Shown piece by piece: positions 1-8,615 of a DNA stretch of 64,000 nucleotides; the stretch's first letter is position 1; each line of letters begins with the position of its first letter. The translations under genes and the position numbers were made by a program. The notes beneath the pieces were generated by a model. The model had not been told where the DNA came from. It searched no databases and was given only the letters and a program-made list of their open reading frames with translations. The stretch is from Streptomyces sp. 130 (GTDB lineage: Bacteria > Actinomycetota > Actinomycetes > Streptomycetales > Streptomycetaceae). Where the stretch lies: the NCBI RefSeq assembly GCF_007096885.1, contig NZ_VJNO01000001.1:124001-188000 (forward strand), in the 5' to 3' direction.

Positions 1-717
1 CGCAACAAGCGGGCGCTGGAGGACCATTTCGACCGGAACTACGAGCTGGAGTCGGCGCTGACCCGTAAGGGCGACGCCGAGCGGCTGGTCCGGGTCCAGG
101 AGTCGAGCGACCTCGCGACCATGCACTACGTCCGCCAGGGCGACCCGCGCGGCCTCGGCCACGCCGTCCTGTGCGCGGCGCCCCATGTGGGCGACGAGCC
201 GTTCGCGGTGCTCCTCGGCGACGACCTGATCGACCCGCGCGACCCGCTGCTGACCCGGATGACCGAGATCCAGGCGCGTGAGGGCGGCAGCGTCGTCGCG
301 CTGATGGAGGTGGCGCCCGAACAGAGCCACCTCTACGGGTGCGCGGCGGTGGAGCCCACCTCCGAGGACGGCATCGTCCGGGTCACCGGCCTGGTCGAGA
401 AGCCGGAGCCGGGCGACGCCCCCAGCAACCTCGCGGTCATCGGCCGCTACGTCCTGGACCCCGCCGTCTTCGCCGTGCTGCGCGAGACCGAGCCGGGCCG
501 GGGCGGCGAGATCCAGCTGACCGACGCGCTCCAGCAGCTGGCCGCCGACGAGAAGCTCGGCGGCCCGGTGCACGGCGTCGTCTTCCGGGGCCGGCGCTAC
601 GACACCGGCGACCGCGGCGACTACCTGCGGGCGATCGTCCGCCTCGCCTGCGAGCGCGAGGACCTCGGCCCCGGCTTCCGTGCCTGGCTGCGCGCCTATG
701 TCGCGTCGGAACTCTGA
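1..717 (+). CDS. galU: UTP--glucose-1-phosphate uridylyltransferase, 3' part (start lies before the window)
   Basis: The frame is open from base 1 and ends at TGA 715-717, so about 238 C-terminal residues are visible and the N-terminal G-rich nucleotide-binding loop is missing. Seen: the GalU signature RNKRALEDHFDRNYELE at the very start, then QGDPRGLGHAVLCA and LLGDDLID (UTP/glucose-1-phosphate site), VEKPEPGDAPSNLAVIGRY, and GGEIQLTDAL followed by YDTGDR near the C-terminus. Known family role: UDP-glucose synthesis for trehalose, glycogen-like and wall polysaccharides in the cytoplasm. It lies 62 nt upstream of a second nucleotidyltransferase, so the two may be co-transcribed. An internal ATG at 121 is not the start, because family residues precede it. 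Confidence 0.93.
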   Translation, partial: RNKRALEDHFDRNYELESALTRKGDAERLVRVQESSDLATMHYVRQGDPRGLGHAVLCAAPHVGDEPFAVLLGDDLIDPRDPLLTRMTEIQAREGGSVVALMEVAPEQSHLYGCAAVEPTSEDGIVRVTGLVEKPEPGDAPSNLAVIGRYVLDPAVFAVLRETEPGRGGEIQLTDALQQLAADEKLGGPVHGVVFRGRRYDTGDRGDYLRAIVRLACEREDLGPGFRAWLRAYVASEL

Positions 718-779
718 CCCCCGCCGGGCCCCGTACTCCTGATCCCAGACACCCGTAACACCGCACCGAGGAGAACCCC

Positions 780-1532
780 ATGATCGGCATGATTCTGGCC
801 GCCGGCGCCGGCCGTCGTCTGCGCCCCTACACCGACACGCTGCCCAAGGCGCTCGTGCCCGTCGGCCCCGAGGGCGACGAGGAGAGCCTGACGGTCGTCG
901 ACCTGACGCTCGGCAACTTCGCCGAGGTCGGCCTGACCGAGGTCGCGATCATCGTGGGCTACCGCAAGGAGGCCCTGTACGAGCGCAAGGCGGCGCTGGA
1001 GGCCAAGTACGGCGTCAGCATCACGCTGATCGACAACGACAAGGCCGAGGAGTGGAACAACGCCTACTCCCTGTGGTGCGGCCGGGACGCCCTCAAGAAC
1101 GGCGTCATCCTCGCCAACGGCGACACCGTGCACCCGGTCTCCGTCGAGAAGACGCTGCTGGCCGCCCGCGGCGACGGCAAGAAGATCATCCTGGCCCTCG
1201 ACACGGTGAAGAACCTCGCCGACGAGGAGATGAAGGTCGTCGTGGAGGACGGCAAGGGCGTCCGGCGGATCACCAAGCTGATGGACCCGGCCGAGGCCAC
1301 CGGCGAGTACATCGGCGTCACGCTCATCGAGGGCGAGGCGGCCGAGGAGCTGGCCGACGCGCTGAAGACCACCTTCGAGCGCGACCCGGACCTCTACTAC
1401 GAGGACGGCTACCAGGAGCTCGTCAACCGCGGCTTCAAGGTGGACGTGGAGCCGATCGGCGACGTCAAGTGGGTCGAGATCGACAACCACGACGACCTCG
1501 CCAAGGGCAGGAAGATCGCGTGCCAGTACTGA
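780..1532 (+). CDS. LicC/phosphocholine cytidylyltransferase-family sugar/polyol-phosphate nucleotidyltransferase
   Basis: This 250-aa cytoplasmic nucleotidyltransferase has an N-terminal GAGRRLRP...PKALVP signature (residues about 7-27) and the motif EEWNNAYSLWC, typical of LicC-like CTP:phosphocholine cytidylyltransferases. ILANGDTVH is the metal-binding segment. GAGGAG about 10 nt before the ATG supports the start. It overlaps by 13 bp the glycerol-1-phosphate dehydrogenase downstream, so the two are translationally coupled. From that context I infer that the substrate is more likely a glycerol phosphate, giving CDP-glycerol, than phosphocholine; the sequence does not prove this. CDP-polyol, CDP-choline-like or sugar substrates all remain possible. 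Confidence 0.82.
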   Translation: MIGMILAAGAGRRLRPYTDTLPKALVPVGPEGDEESLTVVDLTLGNFAEVGLTEVAIIVGYRKEALYERKAALEAKYGVSITLIDNDKAEEWNNAYSLWCGRDALKNGVILANGDTVHPVSVEKTLLAARGDGKKIILALDTVKNLADEEMKVVVEDGKGVRRITKLMDPAEATGEYIGVTLIEGEAAEELADALKTTFERDPDLYYEDGYQELVNRGFKVDVEPIGDVKWVEIDNHDDLAKGRKIACQY

Positions 1533-2581
1533 CCCGGCTGATACCCGCGCCGGTCGTCGTGGACATCCGGGCCGGGGCCCTCGCGGATCTGGCGGGCGTC
1601 CTCGCCGATCAGCGGATCTCCGGCTCGGGCAAGCTGGCCGTGGCGATCAGCGGGGGTTCCGGCCGGGCCCTGCGGGAACGGCTCTCGGGCAGCCTGCCGG
1701 GCGCCTCCTGGTTCGAGGTGGGCGGCGGCACGCTGAACGACGCCGTGAAGCTCGCCGAGGCCATGAAGTCCGGGCGGTACGACGCCGTGGTCGGCCTCGG
1801 CGGCGGCAAGATCATCGACTGCGCCAAGTTCGCCGCGGCGCGCGTCGGGCTGCCCCTGGTCGCCGTGGCGACGAACCTGTCCCACGACGGGCTGTGCTCC
1901 CCGGTCGCGACGCTGGACAACGACGCGGGCCGGGGCTCTTACGGCGTGCCGAACCCGATCGCCGTGGTCATCGACCTCGACGTCATCCGCGAGGCCCCCG
2001 TCCGCTTCGTGCGGTCCGGGATCGGGGACGCGCTGTCCAACATCTCGGCCGTGGCCGACTGGGAGCTGGCCCACCGGGTCAACGGCGAGGACATCGACGG
2101 CCTGGCCGCCGCGATGGCCCGGCAGGCCGGTGAGGCCGTGCTGCGCCACCCGGGCGGCCTGGGCGACGACACGTTCCTCCAGGTGCTGGCGGAGGGCCTG
2201 GTGCTCACCGGGATCTCGATGTCGGTGGCCGGTGACAGCCGCCCGGCCTCCGGCGCCTGCCACGAGATCAACCACGCCTTCGACCTGCTCTTCCCGCAGC
2301 GGGCCGCCAGCCACGGCGAGCAGTGCGGGCTCGGCGCGGCGTTCGCCATGCATCTGCGCGGCGCCGTCCAGGAGTCCGTACGCATGACCCAGGTGCTGCG
2401 GCGCCACGGGCTGCCGGTCACCGCCGAGGACATGGGCTTCGACGCGGAGGAGTTCGTCCGGGTGGTGGCGTTCGCGCCGAGGACCCGGCCGGGCCGCTAC
2501 ACGATCCTGGAGCACCTGAACCTGTCGGAGGACGGCATCCGGGACGCGTACGCCGCATACGTCAGGAGCGCCGCGGCCTAG
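1520..2581 (+). CDS. sn-glycerol-1-phosphate dehydrogenase family (AraM/EgsA-like)
   Basis: 353 aa from a GTG at 1520 that lies inside the 3' end of the preceding gene. The protein has the NAD(P)-binding GGGKIIDCAKFAA element, THLSHDG-like LSHDGLCSPVA, and the metal-site segments RSGIGDALSNISAVADW, SGACHEINHAFD and SHGEQCGLG of the G1P dehydrogenase / iron-alcohol dehydrogenase superfamily. Known role: reduction of dihydroxyacetone phosphate to sn-glycerol-1-phosphate, the archaeal lipid enantiomer; Bacillus AraM is a bacterial example. The usual SGAEH reads SGACH here, an oddity next to a metal ligand. The coupled cytidylyltransferase suggests the product is activated as a CDP derivative. 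No CDP-alcohol phosphatidyltransferase is visible in the window. A 3-dehydroquinate-synthase-like function is a less likely alternative. Confidence 0.8.
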   Translation: MPVLTRLIPAPVVVDIRAGALADLAGVLADQRISGSGKLAVAISGGSGRALRERLSGSLPGASWFEVGGGTLNDAVKLAEAMKSGRYDAVVGLGGGKIIDCAKFAAARVGLPLVAVATNLSHDGLCSPVATLDNDAGRGSYGVPNPIAVVIDLDVIREAPVRFVRSGIGDALSNISAVADWELAHRVNGEDIDGLAAAMARQAGEAVLRHPGGLGDDTFLQVLAEGLVLTGISMSVAGDSRPASGACHEINHAFDLLFPQRAASHGEQCGLGAAFAMHLRGAVQESVRMTQVLRRHGLPVTAEDMGFDAEEFVRVVAFAPRTRPGRYTILEHLNLSEDGIRDAYAAYVRSAAA

Positions 2582-2589
2582 GGCCCGGT

Positions 2590-2618
2590 TTGACCGGCTG
2601 TGCGGGGCCCCGTAACCT
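2590..2618 (+). promoter_or_regulatory. Vegetative promoter of the rplU-rpmA operon
   Basis: TTGACC at 2590-2595 and TAACCT at 2613-2618 are separated by exactly 17 bp, a near-consensus sigma-70/HrdB promoter. It starts only 9 bp after the stop codon of the dehydrogenase gene. The 150-nt leader to the rplU GTG contains two small hairpins: CTCCCG/CGGGAG at 2659-2676 and CACGGGT/ACCCGTG at 2702-2721. These could belong to an autoregulatory ribosomal-protein leader, but that is inference. Confidence 0.75.
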
Positions 2619-2770
2619 TGACCGTCGGCGTTTGTTCGCCACACCTCTGAGCACCGACCTCCCGCTCGTACGGGAGAGGCCGCTCGTCCACTCCGGATCG
2701 TCACGGGTTCCCGGACCCGTGTGGGCGGCTGGCATCAGGGGTTTCCGCTTCGAGTGAGAGTGAGATCCGC

Positions 2771-3091
2771 GTGTACGCCATCGTGCGCAGCGGTGGTCGC
2801 CAGCACAAGGTTGCTGTCGGCGACATCGTTGAGGTTGACAAGATTTCCACCGCCAAGGTTGGCGACACGGTAGAGCTCTCTACCCTGCTCGTTGTCGACG
2901 GCGACGCCGTGACCAGCGACCCGTGGGTGCTGGACGGCATCAAGGTCCAGGCCGAGGTCGTGGACCACCACAAGGGCGCGAAGATCGACATCCTTCGCTA
3001 CAAGAACAAGACCGGCTACCGCCGTCGCCAGGGTCACCGCCAGCAGTACACGGCGATCAAGGTCACCGGTATCCCCGCGGCTGCGAAGTAA
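2771..3091 (+). CDS. rplU: 50S ribosomal protein L21
   Basis: 106 aa, the normal length for L21. Begins [19 protein letters not shown] and contains the C-terminal [14 protein letters not shown] segment that contacts 23S rRNA. The GTG start at 2771 follows a purine-rich GAGTGAGAGTGAG stretch. It is the first gene of an rplU-rpmA pair 14 nt apart, driven by the promoter at 2590. In S. coelicolor the gene directly upstream is, as I recall, the ribonuclease E/G gene; here a nucleotidyltransferase/dehydrogenase pair occupies that place. Confidence 0.98.
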   Translation: MYAIVRSGGRQHKVAVGDIVEVDKISTAKVGDTVELSTLLVVDGDAVTSDPWVLDGIKVQAEVVDHHKGAKIDILRYKNKTGYRRRQGHRQQYTAIKVTGIPAAAK

Positions 3092-3105
3092 GGGACTGAG
3101 AACAC

Positions 3106-3363
3106 ATGGCACACAAGAAGGGCGCATCGTCCACCCGGAACGGGCGCGATTCCAATGCTCAGCGGCTCGGCGTGAAGCGCTTCGGCGGCCAGGCCGTCAA
3201 CGCCGGTGAGATCCTGGTCCGCCAGCGCGGCACCCACTTCCACCCGGGCACGGGCGTCGGCCGTGGCGGCGACGACACGCTGTTCGCCCTCGCCGCCGGT
3301 GCGGTCGAGTTCGGCACGCACCGTGGCCGCAAGGTCGTGAACATCGTTCCGATCGCCGGCTGA
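3106..3363 (+). CDS. rpmA: 50S ribosomal protein L27
   Basis: 85 aa, starting [20 protein letters not shown], the conserved basic N-terminal tail that reaches toward the peptidyl-transferase centre. It carries the L27 signature [20 protein letters not shown]. There is no Staphylococcus-type N-terminal cleavage extension. It lies 14 nt after rplU, and a strong hairpin with a T-run follows, so the ribosomal pair is probably largely separated from obg transcriptionally. Confidence 0.98.
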   Translation: MAHKKGASSTRNGRDSNAQRLGVKRFGGQAVNAGEILVRQRGTHFHPGTGVGRGGDDTLFALAAGAVEFGTHRGRKVVNIVPIAG

Positions 3364-3396
3364 ATTCCCGGCGCTCGTCGAGCGGTATGACGCGGA

Positions 3397-3437
3397 GGCG
3401 GACCTCACTTCCCGAGGAGGGAAGTGGGTCCGCCTTT
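3397..3437 (+). terminator. Rho-independent terminator after rpmA
   Basis: GGCGGACC and CACTTCCC (one bulged T between them) pair with GGGAAGTG and GGTCCGCC around a 5-nt GAGGA loop, followed by TTT. It separates rpmA from obg, where it may give partial read-through. Confidence 0.8.
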
Positions 3438-3501
3438 CGCGTGTTGCCCCTACGGGGGCGAGCGAAGTCTTTCCGCAGGTATGCAACTGGAGGTTCCACC
3501 C

Positions 3502-4941
3502 ATGACCACCTTCGTGGACCGCGTCGAACTGCATGTCGCCGCGGGTAACGGAGGCCACGGCTGTGCCTCCGTTCACCGTGAGAAGTTCAAGCCGCTCGGC
3601 GGCCCGGACGGCGGCAACGGCGGCCGCGGCGGCGACGTGACCCTGGTCGTCGACCAGTCCGTCACCACGCTCCTCGACTACCACCACCACCCCCACCGCA
3701 AGGCCACCAACGGCCAGCCCGGCGGCGGCGACCACCGCACCGGCAAGGAGGGCCAGGACCTGGTCCTGCCCGTGCCGGACGGCACCGTCGTCCTCGACCG
3801 CCAGGGCAACGTGCTCGCCGACCTCGTCGGCCAGGGCACCGCCTTCGTCGCGGGCCAGGGCGGCCGGGGCGGCCTCGGCAACGCCGCGCTGGCCTCCGCC
3901 CGCCGCAAGGCCCCCGGCTTCGCGCTGCTCGGGGAGCCCGGCGAGGCCCGCGACATCGTCCTGGAGCTCAAGACCGTCGCCGACGTGGCCCTCGTGGGTT
4001 ACCCGAGCGCCGGCAAGTCCTCGCTGATCTCGGTCCTCTCGGCCGCGAAGCCGAAGATCGCGGACTACCCGTTCACCACCCTCGTCCCGAACCTGGGCGT
4101 GGTCACCGCCGGCGAGACCGTCTACACCATCGCGGACGTCCCCGGCCTGATCCCGGGCGCCAGCCAGGGCAAGGGCCTCGGCCTGGAATTCCTGCGCCAC
4201 GTCGAGCGCTGCTCGGTGCTCGTCCACGTACTGGACACGGCGACGCTGGAGTCCGACCGCGACCCGGTCTCCGACCTCGACATGATCGAGGAGGAGCTGA
4301 AGCTGTACGGAGGGCTCGAGGACCGGCCCCGCATCGTCGTCCTCAACAAGATCGACATCCCGGACGGCCAGGACCTCGCGGACATGATCCGCCCCGACCT
4401 GGAGGCGCGCGGCTACCGCGTCTTCGAGGCGTCCGCCGTCGCCAGGACCGGGCTCAAGGAGCTGTCGTTCGCCCTCGCCGGCATCATCGCCGAGGCGCGC
4501 GCCGCCAAGCCGGTCGAGGAGGCCACCCGCATCGTCATCCGGCCCAAGGCCGTGGACGACGCCGGGTTCACCGTCACGCTGGAGGAGGACGGCATCTACC
4601 GGGTGCGCGGCGAGAAGCCGGAGCGCTGGGTGCGCCAGACCGACTTCAACAACGACGAGGCGGTCGGCTACCTCGCGGACCGGCTCGCCCGGCTGGGCGT
4701 CGAGGACCAGCTGCGCAAGGCCGGGGCCCGGGCGGGCGACGGCGTGGCGATCGGCGCCGAGGACAACGCGGTCGTCTTCGACTGGGAGCCGACGGTGACC
4801 GCCGGTGCCGAGATGCTGGGCCGCCGTGGCGAGGACCACCGCCTGGAGGCGCCGCGTCCGGCCACCCAGCGCCGCCGCGACCGCGAGGCGGAGCGCGACG
4901 AGGCCGCCGCGGAGTACCGGGACTTCGACCCGTTCGCGTAA
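3502..4941 (+). CDS. obgE: Obg family GTPase (CgtA/ObgE)
   Basis: 479 aa. The start is the ATG at 3502 behind CTGGAGG; an upstream in-frame ATG at 3481 lies before that ribosome site. Domains in order: the glycine-rich Obg fold (about 1-160, with [16 protein letters not shown] and GGRGGLGNA), the G domain (about 161-335, P-loop GYPSAGKSS, switch [20 protein letters not shown]), and an OCT domain (about 350-430). The acidic, Arg-rich tail is typical of actinomycetes. Known role: 50S assembly and stress/growth control; in Streptomyces, Obg influences the onset of sporulation. It ends in a convergent terminator shared with the TagF-like gene. Confidence 0.97.
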   Translation: MTTFVDRVELHVAAGNGGHGCASVHREKFKPLGGPDGGNGGRGGDVTLVVDQSVTTLLDYHHHPHRKATNGQPGGGDHRTGKEGQDLVLPVPDGTVVLDRQGNVLADLVGQGTAFVAGQGGRGGLGNAALASARRKAPGFALLGEPGEARDIVLELKTVADVALVGYPSAGKSSLISVLSAAKPKIADYPFTTLVPNLGVVTAGETVYTIADVPGLIPGASQGKGLGLEFLRHVERCSVLVHVLDTATLESDRDPVSDLDMIEEELKLYGGLEDRPRIVVLNKIDIPDGQDLADMIRPDLEARGYRVFEASAVARTGLKELSFALAGIIAEARAAKPVEEATRIVIRPKAVDDAGFTVTLEEDGIYRVRGEKPERWVRQTDFNNDEAVGYLADRLARLGVEDQLRKAGARAGDGVAIGAEDNAVVFDWEPTVTAGAEMLGRRGEDHRLEAPRPATQRRRDREAERDEAAAEYRDFDPFA

Positions 4942-4947
4942 GGCACG

Positions 4948-5005
4948 AACGGCCGCGGGCCCGGCCCCTTTCCGTCATCCGGAAGGGGCCGGGCCCGCGG
5001 CCGTT
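4948..5005. terminator. Bidirectional terminator between obg and the TagF-like gene
   Basis: A perfect 23-bp stem (4948-4970 with 4983-5005) with a 12-nt loop fills the gap between the two convergent stop codons. It is symmetrical and flanked AAC/GTT, so it can serve both strands. Confidence 0.85.
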
Positions 5006-5016
5006 GTGCCGGAACC

Positions 5017-7239
5017 TCAGACCTGGGCCGACGCCTCGGCGGGGGAGGGGGCCGGGGTGCGCTCGGCGAGCGGGACCACCGGCAGCAGGGTCTCCTCGCC
5101 CAGGAACACCTTGCGGACCACGCGCTCGGCGGCCCGCCCGTCGTCGTAGTCGCAGTACCGCTCCCGGAACGCCGCGCGCAGTGCCGCCGCCTTCTCGTCG
5201 CACCACTCCTTCGAGCCCAGGATCTCGGTCAGCCGCTCCTGGGTCGTCGCGACGGCGCCCGGGGGCTCGGCCATCAGGTCGAAGTACGTGCCGCGCACCA
5301 CCTGGTAGGTGTCCCAGTCGTCGGCGTGGATGACGATGGGCCGGTCCAGGTTCGCGTAGTCGAACATCGCCGAGGAGTAGTCGGTGATCAGGGCGTCGGC
5401 GGCGAGGTAGAGCCGTTCGACGTCGGCGTGGGCGGAGACGTCGATGATCCGGCCGCCGGCCTGGAGCTCGGCGAGCCGGCCGGCGGGCTTGTAGAAGTAG
5501 TGGCCGCGCACCAGCAGGGTGACGTCCGGGCCGAGGTCCTCGGCCAGCTTCGACAGGTCGAGCCGGGGCGCGAAGGACTTCTCGTACTCGCGGTGGGTCG
5601 GCATGTACAGGAAGGCGGTCGTGCCGTCCGCGAGGCCCAGCTCCCGCCGGGCCGCCACGACGTCCGCGGCGGTGGCGTTGACCAGCACGTCGTTGCGCGG
5701 GTAGCCGGTCTCCAGCGTCTTGTAACGGCAGGGGTAGACCCGCTCCCAGACGGTGGTGGAGAAGCGGTTGGACGACAGGCTGAAGTCCCAGCGGTCGCAC
5801 CGGCGGAGCAGCTTCTCCATGTCCATGTTGGTGGACGCCGGGTACTGCGCCTGGTCGAGGCCCATCGACTTCAGCGGGGTGCCGTGATGGGTCTGGAGGT
5901 GGATCTGCTCCTCGCGTTTGACGATGGTGTCGCCGAAGTTGACGTTGTTCGTCAGGTACTTGGCGCGGGCCATGACCGCCCAGTATTCGCGTGAGCCGAC
6001 GATCACCTTCTCGACGCCCTCGGGCACCCGGTCGCGGTGCTCGGAGCGCACCGCCCAGACCCGGCGCACCTGCGGCGCGAGCCGGCCCAGCTCGGCCTCG
6101 ATGGCGGCCGGATTGCAGGAGTAGCCGCGGCCCCAGTACGCGGAGAACACGGCCAGGTTCTCGTCGACCGGCAGCCGCAGCTGGGACCGGTAGAACACGC
6201 CGAGCGCCGCCCGCTTGGCCCGGCCGATACGCGCCTGCCCGCCCAGCCGCGCGCGGTGGCGGACGTTGTTGGCGCGGGTCAGACCGAAGAACGCGGAGTA
6301 CGAGTCGACGCCGAGCAGCGCGTACTTGTAACCGCGCCCGCCCGCCGGCCGCTCGAAGCCCTCCGGGAGCCGCGCGCGGTAGTCCTTCGCGGCCCGGTGG
6401 AAGAACTCGGCGCGCGCGTTGCGCGGCAGCCGGCCCGGCTTCTCCAGCACGGTCAGGAAGTGGTCGACCATCTTCCGGAACAGCGCCGGGCGCCAGGAGG
6501 CGAGGTCCGGCCGCTCGTCCAGGAACGCGAACACCCGGTCGTACTGGTCGAAGACGTCGAAGTGCTTCCGGCTGACCGTACGCAGGATGTTGCCGCCCTC
6601 ACGCCGCTGCCGGTACATCACGCAGGAGCGGTCGAGCACGGCGATGCGTTCCGCCGCGATGAGCGAGCTGTACGTCCACGGGGCGTCCTCGTAGTAACCG
6701 GGCGGGAACTGGAACCCGTGCCGGGTGACGAAGTCGCGGCGGTACGCCTTGTTCCACACGATCTGGAGCAGGTCCAGGAGCTGCGGGCGCTCGGCGAGCG
6801 AGAAGACGTCCGGGCCGTCCTCGGTCATCAGGTCGGAGCGCTTGTTGCGCAGCAGCCGCCCGTCCCAGTAGGTCCGGGTGTAGTCGTAGACCAGGATGTC
6901 CGGGTCGCCGGTCGCCTCGAGCCGGGCCGCGATGGCCGACAGCGAGCCCGGTGCCAGGGTGTCGTCACTGTCCAGGAAGAGGACGTAGTCACCGGTCGCC
7001 TGTTCGAGACCGGCGTTGCGCGCACGGCCCAGGCCGACGTTCTCCGTGAGGTGCAGCACACGCAGCCGGTCGTCGCGGGCCGCGTATGTGTCGAGGATCG
7101 CACCGGAGCCGTCCGGCGAGCAGTCGTCGACGCCGATGACCTCGAAGTCGGCGAAGTCCTGCCCGAGCACGGAGTCCAGACACTCCCCGATGTACCCCTG
7201 CACGTTGTACGCAGGCACGATGAGCGTCAGTCGAGGCAT
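5017..7239 (-). CDS. Two-domain enzyme: GT2 glycosyltransferase + CDP-glycerol glycerophosphotransferase (TagF-like)
   Basis: 740 aa from the ATG at 7239; a longer in-frame extension lacks family residues. The N-terminal GT2 domain (about 1-230) starts MPRLTLIVPAYNVQGYIGE and has DDCSPDGS and the LDSDD metal motif. The C-terminal half (about 370-710) matches the TagF/Glyphos_transf family: QTHHGTPLKSMGLD, GYPRNDVL, YMPTHREYEK, LVRGHYF and ITDYSSAMFDYANLDRPIV. Known role: transfer of glycosyl and polyol-phosphate units to build teichoic-acid-type wall polymer on the inner membrane face. No transmembrane segment is obvious. The nearby G1P dehydrogenase and cytidylyltransferase could supply its CDP-glycerol-like donor. 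It diverges from galE across about 190 bp. Confidence 0.88.
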   Translation of the reverse strand: MPRLTLIVPAYNVQGYIGECLDSVLGQDFADFEVIGVDDCSPDGSGAILDTYAARDDRLRVLHLTENVGLGRARNAGLEQATGDYVLFLDSDDTLAPGSLSAIAARLEATGDPDILVYDYTRTYWDGRLLRNKRSDLMTEDGPDVFSLAERPQLLDLLQIVWNKAYRRDFVTRHGFQFPPGYYEDAPWTYSSLIAAERIAVLDRSCVMYRQRREGGNILRTVSRKHFDVFDQYDRVFAFLDERPDLASWRPALFRKMVDHFLTVLEKPGRLPRNARAEFFHRAAKDYRARLPEGFERPAGGRGYKYALLGVDSYSAFFGLTRANNVRHRARLGGQARIGRAKRAALGVFYRSQLRLPVDENLAVFSAYWGRGYSCNPAAIEAELGRLAPQVRRVWAVRSEHRDRVPEGVEKVIVGSREYWAVMARAKYLTNNVNFGDTIVKREEQIHLQTHHGTPLKSMGLDQAQYPASTNMDMEKLLRRCDRWDFSLSSNRFSTTVWERVYPCRYKTLETGYPRNDVLVNATAADVVAARRELGLADGTTAFLYMPTHREYEKSFAPRLDLSKLAEDLGPDVTLLVRGHYFYKPAGRLAELQAGGRIIDVSAHADVERLYLAADALITDYSSAMFDYANLDRPIVIHADDWDTYQVVRGTYFDLMAEPPGAVATTQERLTEILGSKEWCDEKAAALRAAFRERYCDYDDGRAAERVVRKVFLGEETLLPVVPLAERTPAPSPAEASAQV

Positions 7240-7429
7240 CGTCCACCAGTTCCAGAGGGCTGTCCGCAGGGGCTTTACGAGGGGCGCGGTCGGACCGTGC
7301 GACTGTGGTCGGCGTCCGGCACCCGGACAGCGTAATTGATCGCTCCGGCCGCGCCCGGGGAGTGCCTCCGGCCTTCCACGTAGGGTGGAACGCCGACGGT
7401 GCACAGCAGCTGACAGGAGACGCACGAAC

Positions 7430-8401
7430 ATGACCTGGATGGTTACGGGTGGGGCGGGGTTCATCGGCGCGCACGTGGTGCGCGCGATGCTCGCCGGTGG
7501 TCAGCGGGTGGTCGTGTTCGACGACCTGTCGACCGGCAGCGCCGACAAGGTGCCCGCAGGAGTGCCCCTGGTGACCGGCACGGTGCTCGACCGCGAGGCC
7601 CTGGACGCCGCGATCAGCGAGCACGGGGTGACCGGTGTGGTGCACGTCGCGGCCAAGAAGCAGGTCGGCGAGTCCGTCGAGCGGCCCCTGCACTACTACA
7701 AGGAGAACGTCACCGGCCTGGAGGTCCTGCTGGAGAGCATGGTCGCCGCGGGTGTCGGCCGGCTGGTCTTCTCCTCGTCGGCCGCGGTCTACGGCATGCC
7801 CGACGTGGACCTCGTCACCGAGACGACGCCGTGCGCGCCGATGAGCCCGTACGGCGAGACCAAGCTGATCGGCGAGTGGCTGATCCACGCCGCGGCCAAG
7901 GCCCACGGCCTGCGCGCCGCGTCGCTGCGCTACTTCAACGTGGCGGGCGCCGCATCGCCGGAGCTGGCGGACGGGGGCGTGTTCAACCTCGTCCCGATGG
8001 TCTTCGAGCGCCTGGAGGCCGGCGAGGCCCCGCGCATCTTCGGCGACGACTACGACACGCCCGACGGCACCTGCGTCCGCGACTACATCCACGTCGAGGA
8101 CATCGCCTCGGCCCACCTCGCCGCCGCCCGCCGGCTGGAGGAGGCCGAGGCCGGTACGGACCTCACGCTGAACATCGGCCGCGGCGAGGGCAGCTCGGTG
8201 CGCGAGATGGTCGACCGCATCCTCAAGGTCACGGGCAACGAGGGCGCCGCCGTCGAGGTCTCCCCCCGCCGCGCCGGCGACCCGGCCCGGGTGATCGCCT
8301 CCGCCGAGCGCATCCGCGAGGAGCTGGGCTGGTCGGCGCGGTACGGCGTGGACGAGATGATCGAGTCCGCCTGGCAGGGCTGGCGCCTGCGCCACCCGTA
8401 A
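7430..8401 (+). CDS. galE: UDP-glucose 4-epimerase
   Basis: 323 aa SDR-family epimerase. The N-terminal NAD-binding TGGAGFIG, SSSAAVYG, and catalytic Tyr141-x3-Lys145 (SPYGETK) are visible, with LRYFNVAGA and DGTCVRDYIHVEDIA in the substrate domain. These are classical GalE features. AGGAG at 7415 precedes the ATG. A TAGGGT -10 box lies at 7381-7386. It would interconvert UDP-glucose and UDP-galactose, linking the galU product at the window start with galactosylation of wall polymers. It ends in a hairpin terminator and so is a single-gene unit. Confidence 0.94.
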   Translation: MTWMVTGGAGFIGAHVVRAMLAGGQRVVVFDDLSTGSADKVPAGVPLVTGTVLDREALDAAISEHGVTGVVHVAAKKQVGESVERPLHYYKENVTGLEVLLESMVAAGVGRLVFSSSAAVYGMPDVDLVTETTPCAPMSPYGETKLIGEWLIHAAAKAHGLRAASLRYFNVAGAASPELADGGVFNLVPMVFERLEAGEAPRIFGDDYDTPDGTCVRDYIHVEDIASAHLAAARRLEEAEAGTDLTLNIGRGEGSSVREMVDRILKVTGNEGAAVEVSPRRAGDPARVIASAERIREELGWSARYGVDEMIESAWQGWRLRHP

Positions 8402-8406
8402 GCACG

Positions 8407-8464
8407 GCCGTACGAAGGGCCCGGCACCGCTCCACGGGGTGGCGCCGGGCCCCTCGCGTACGGC
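8407..8464 (+). terminator. Hairpin terminator after galE
   Basis: GCCGTACG (8407-8414) pairs with CGTACGGC (8457-8464), and GGGCCCGGC pairs with GCCGGGCCC inside it. There is no T-run, as is common in Streptomyces. Confidence 0.65.
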
Positions 8465-8615
8465 GGGATGGTCCGGGTTACGGGTGACCGTCACTTTTCC
8501 CCCGGATTCAGGGGCAACGGCCGTTTTGTCGCGGAAGATGCGCGGAAAGCTCAGTAAGGTCCCCTGGGTAGCGGCCCTGCGGCCGCCGTCACATCTCATC
8601 GTGGGGGCAGGAACA

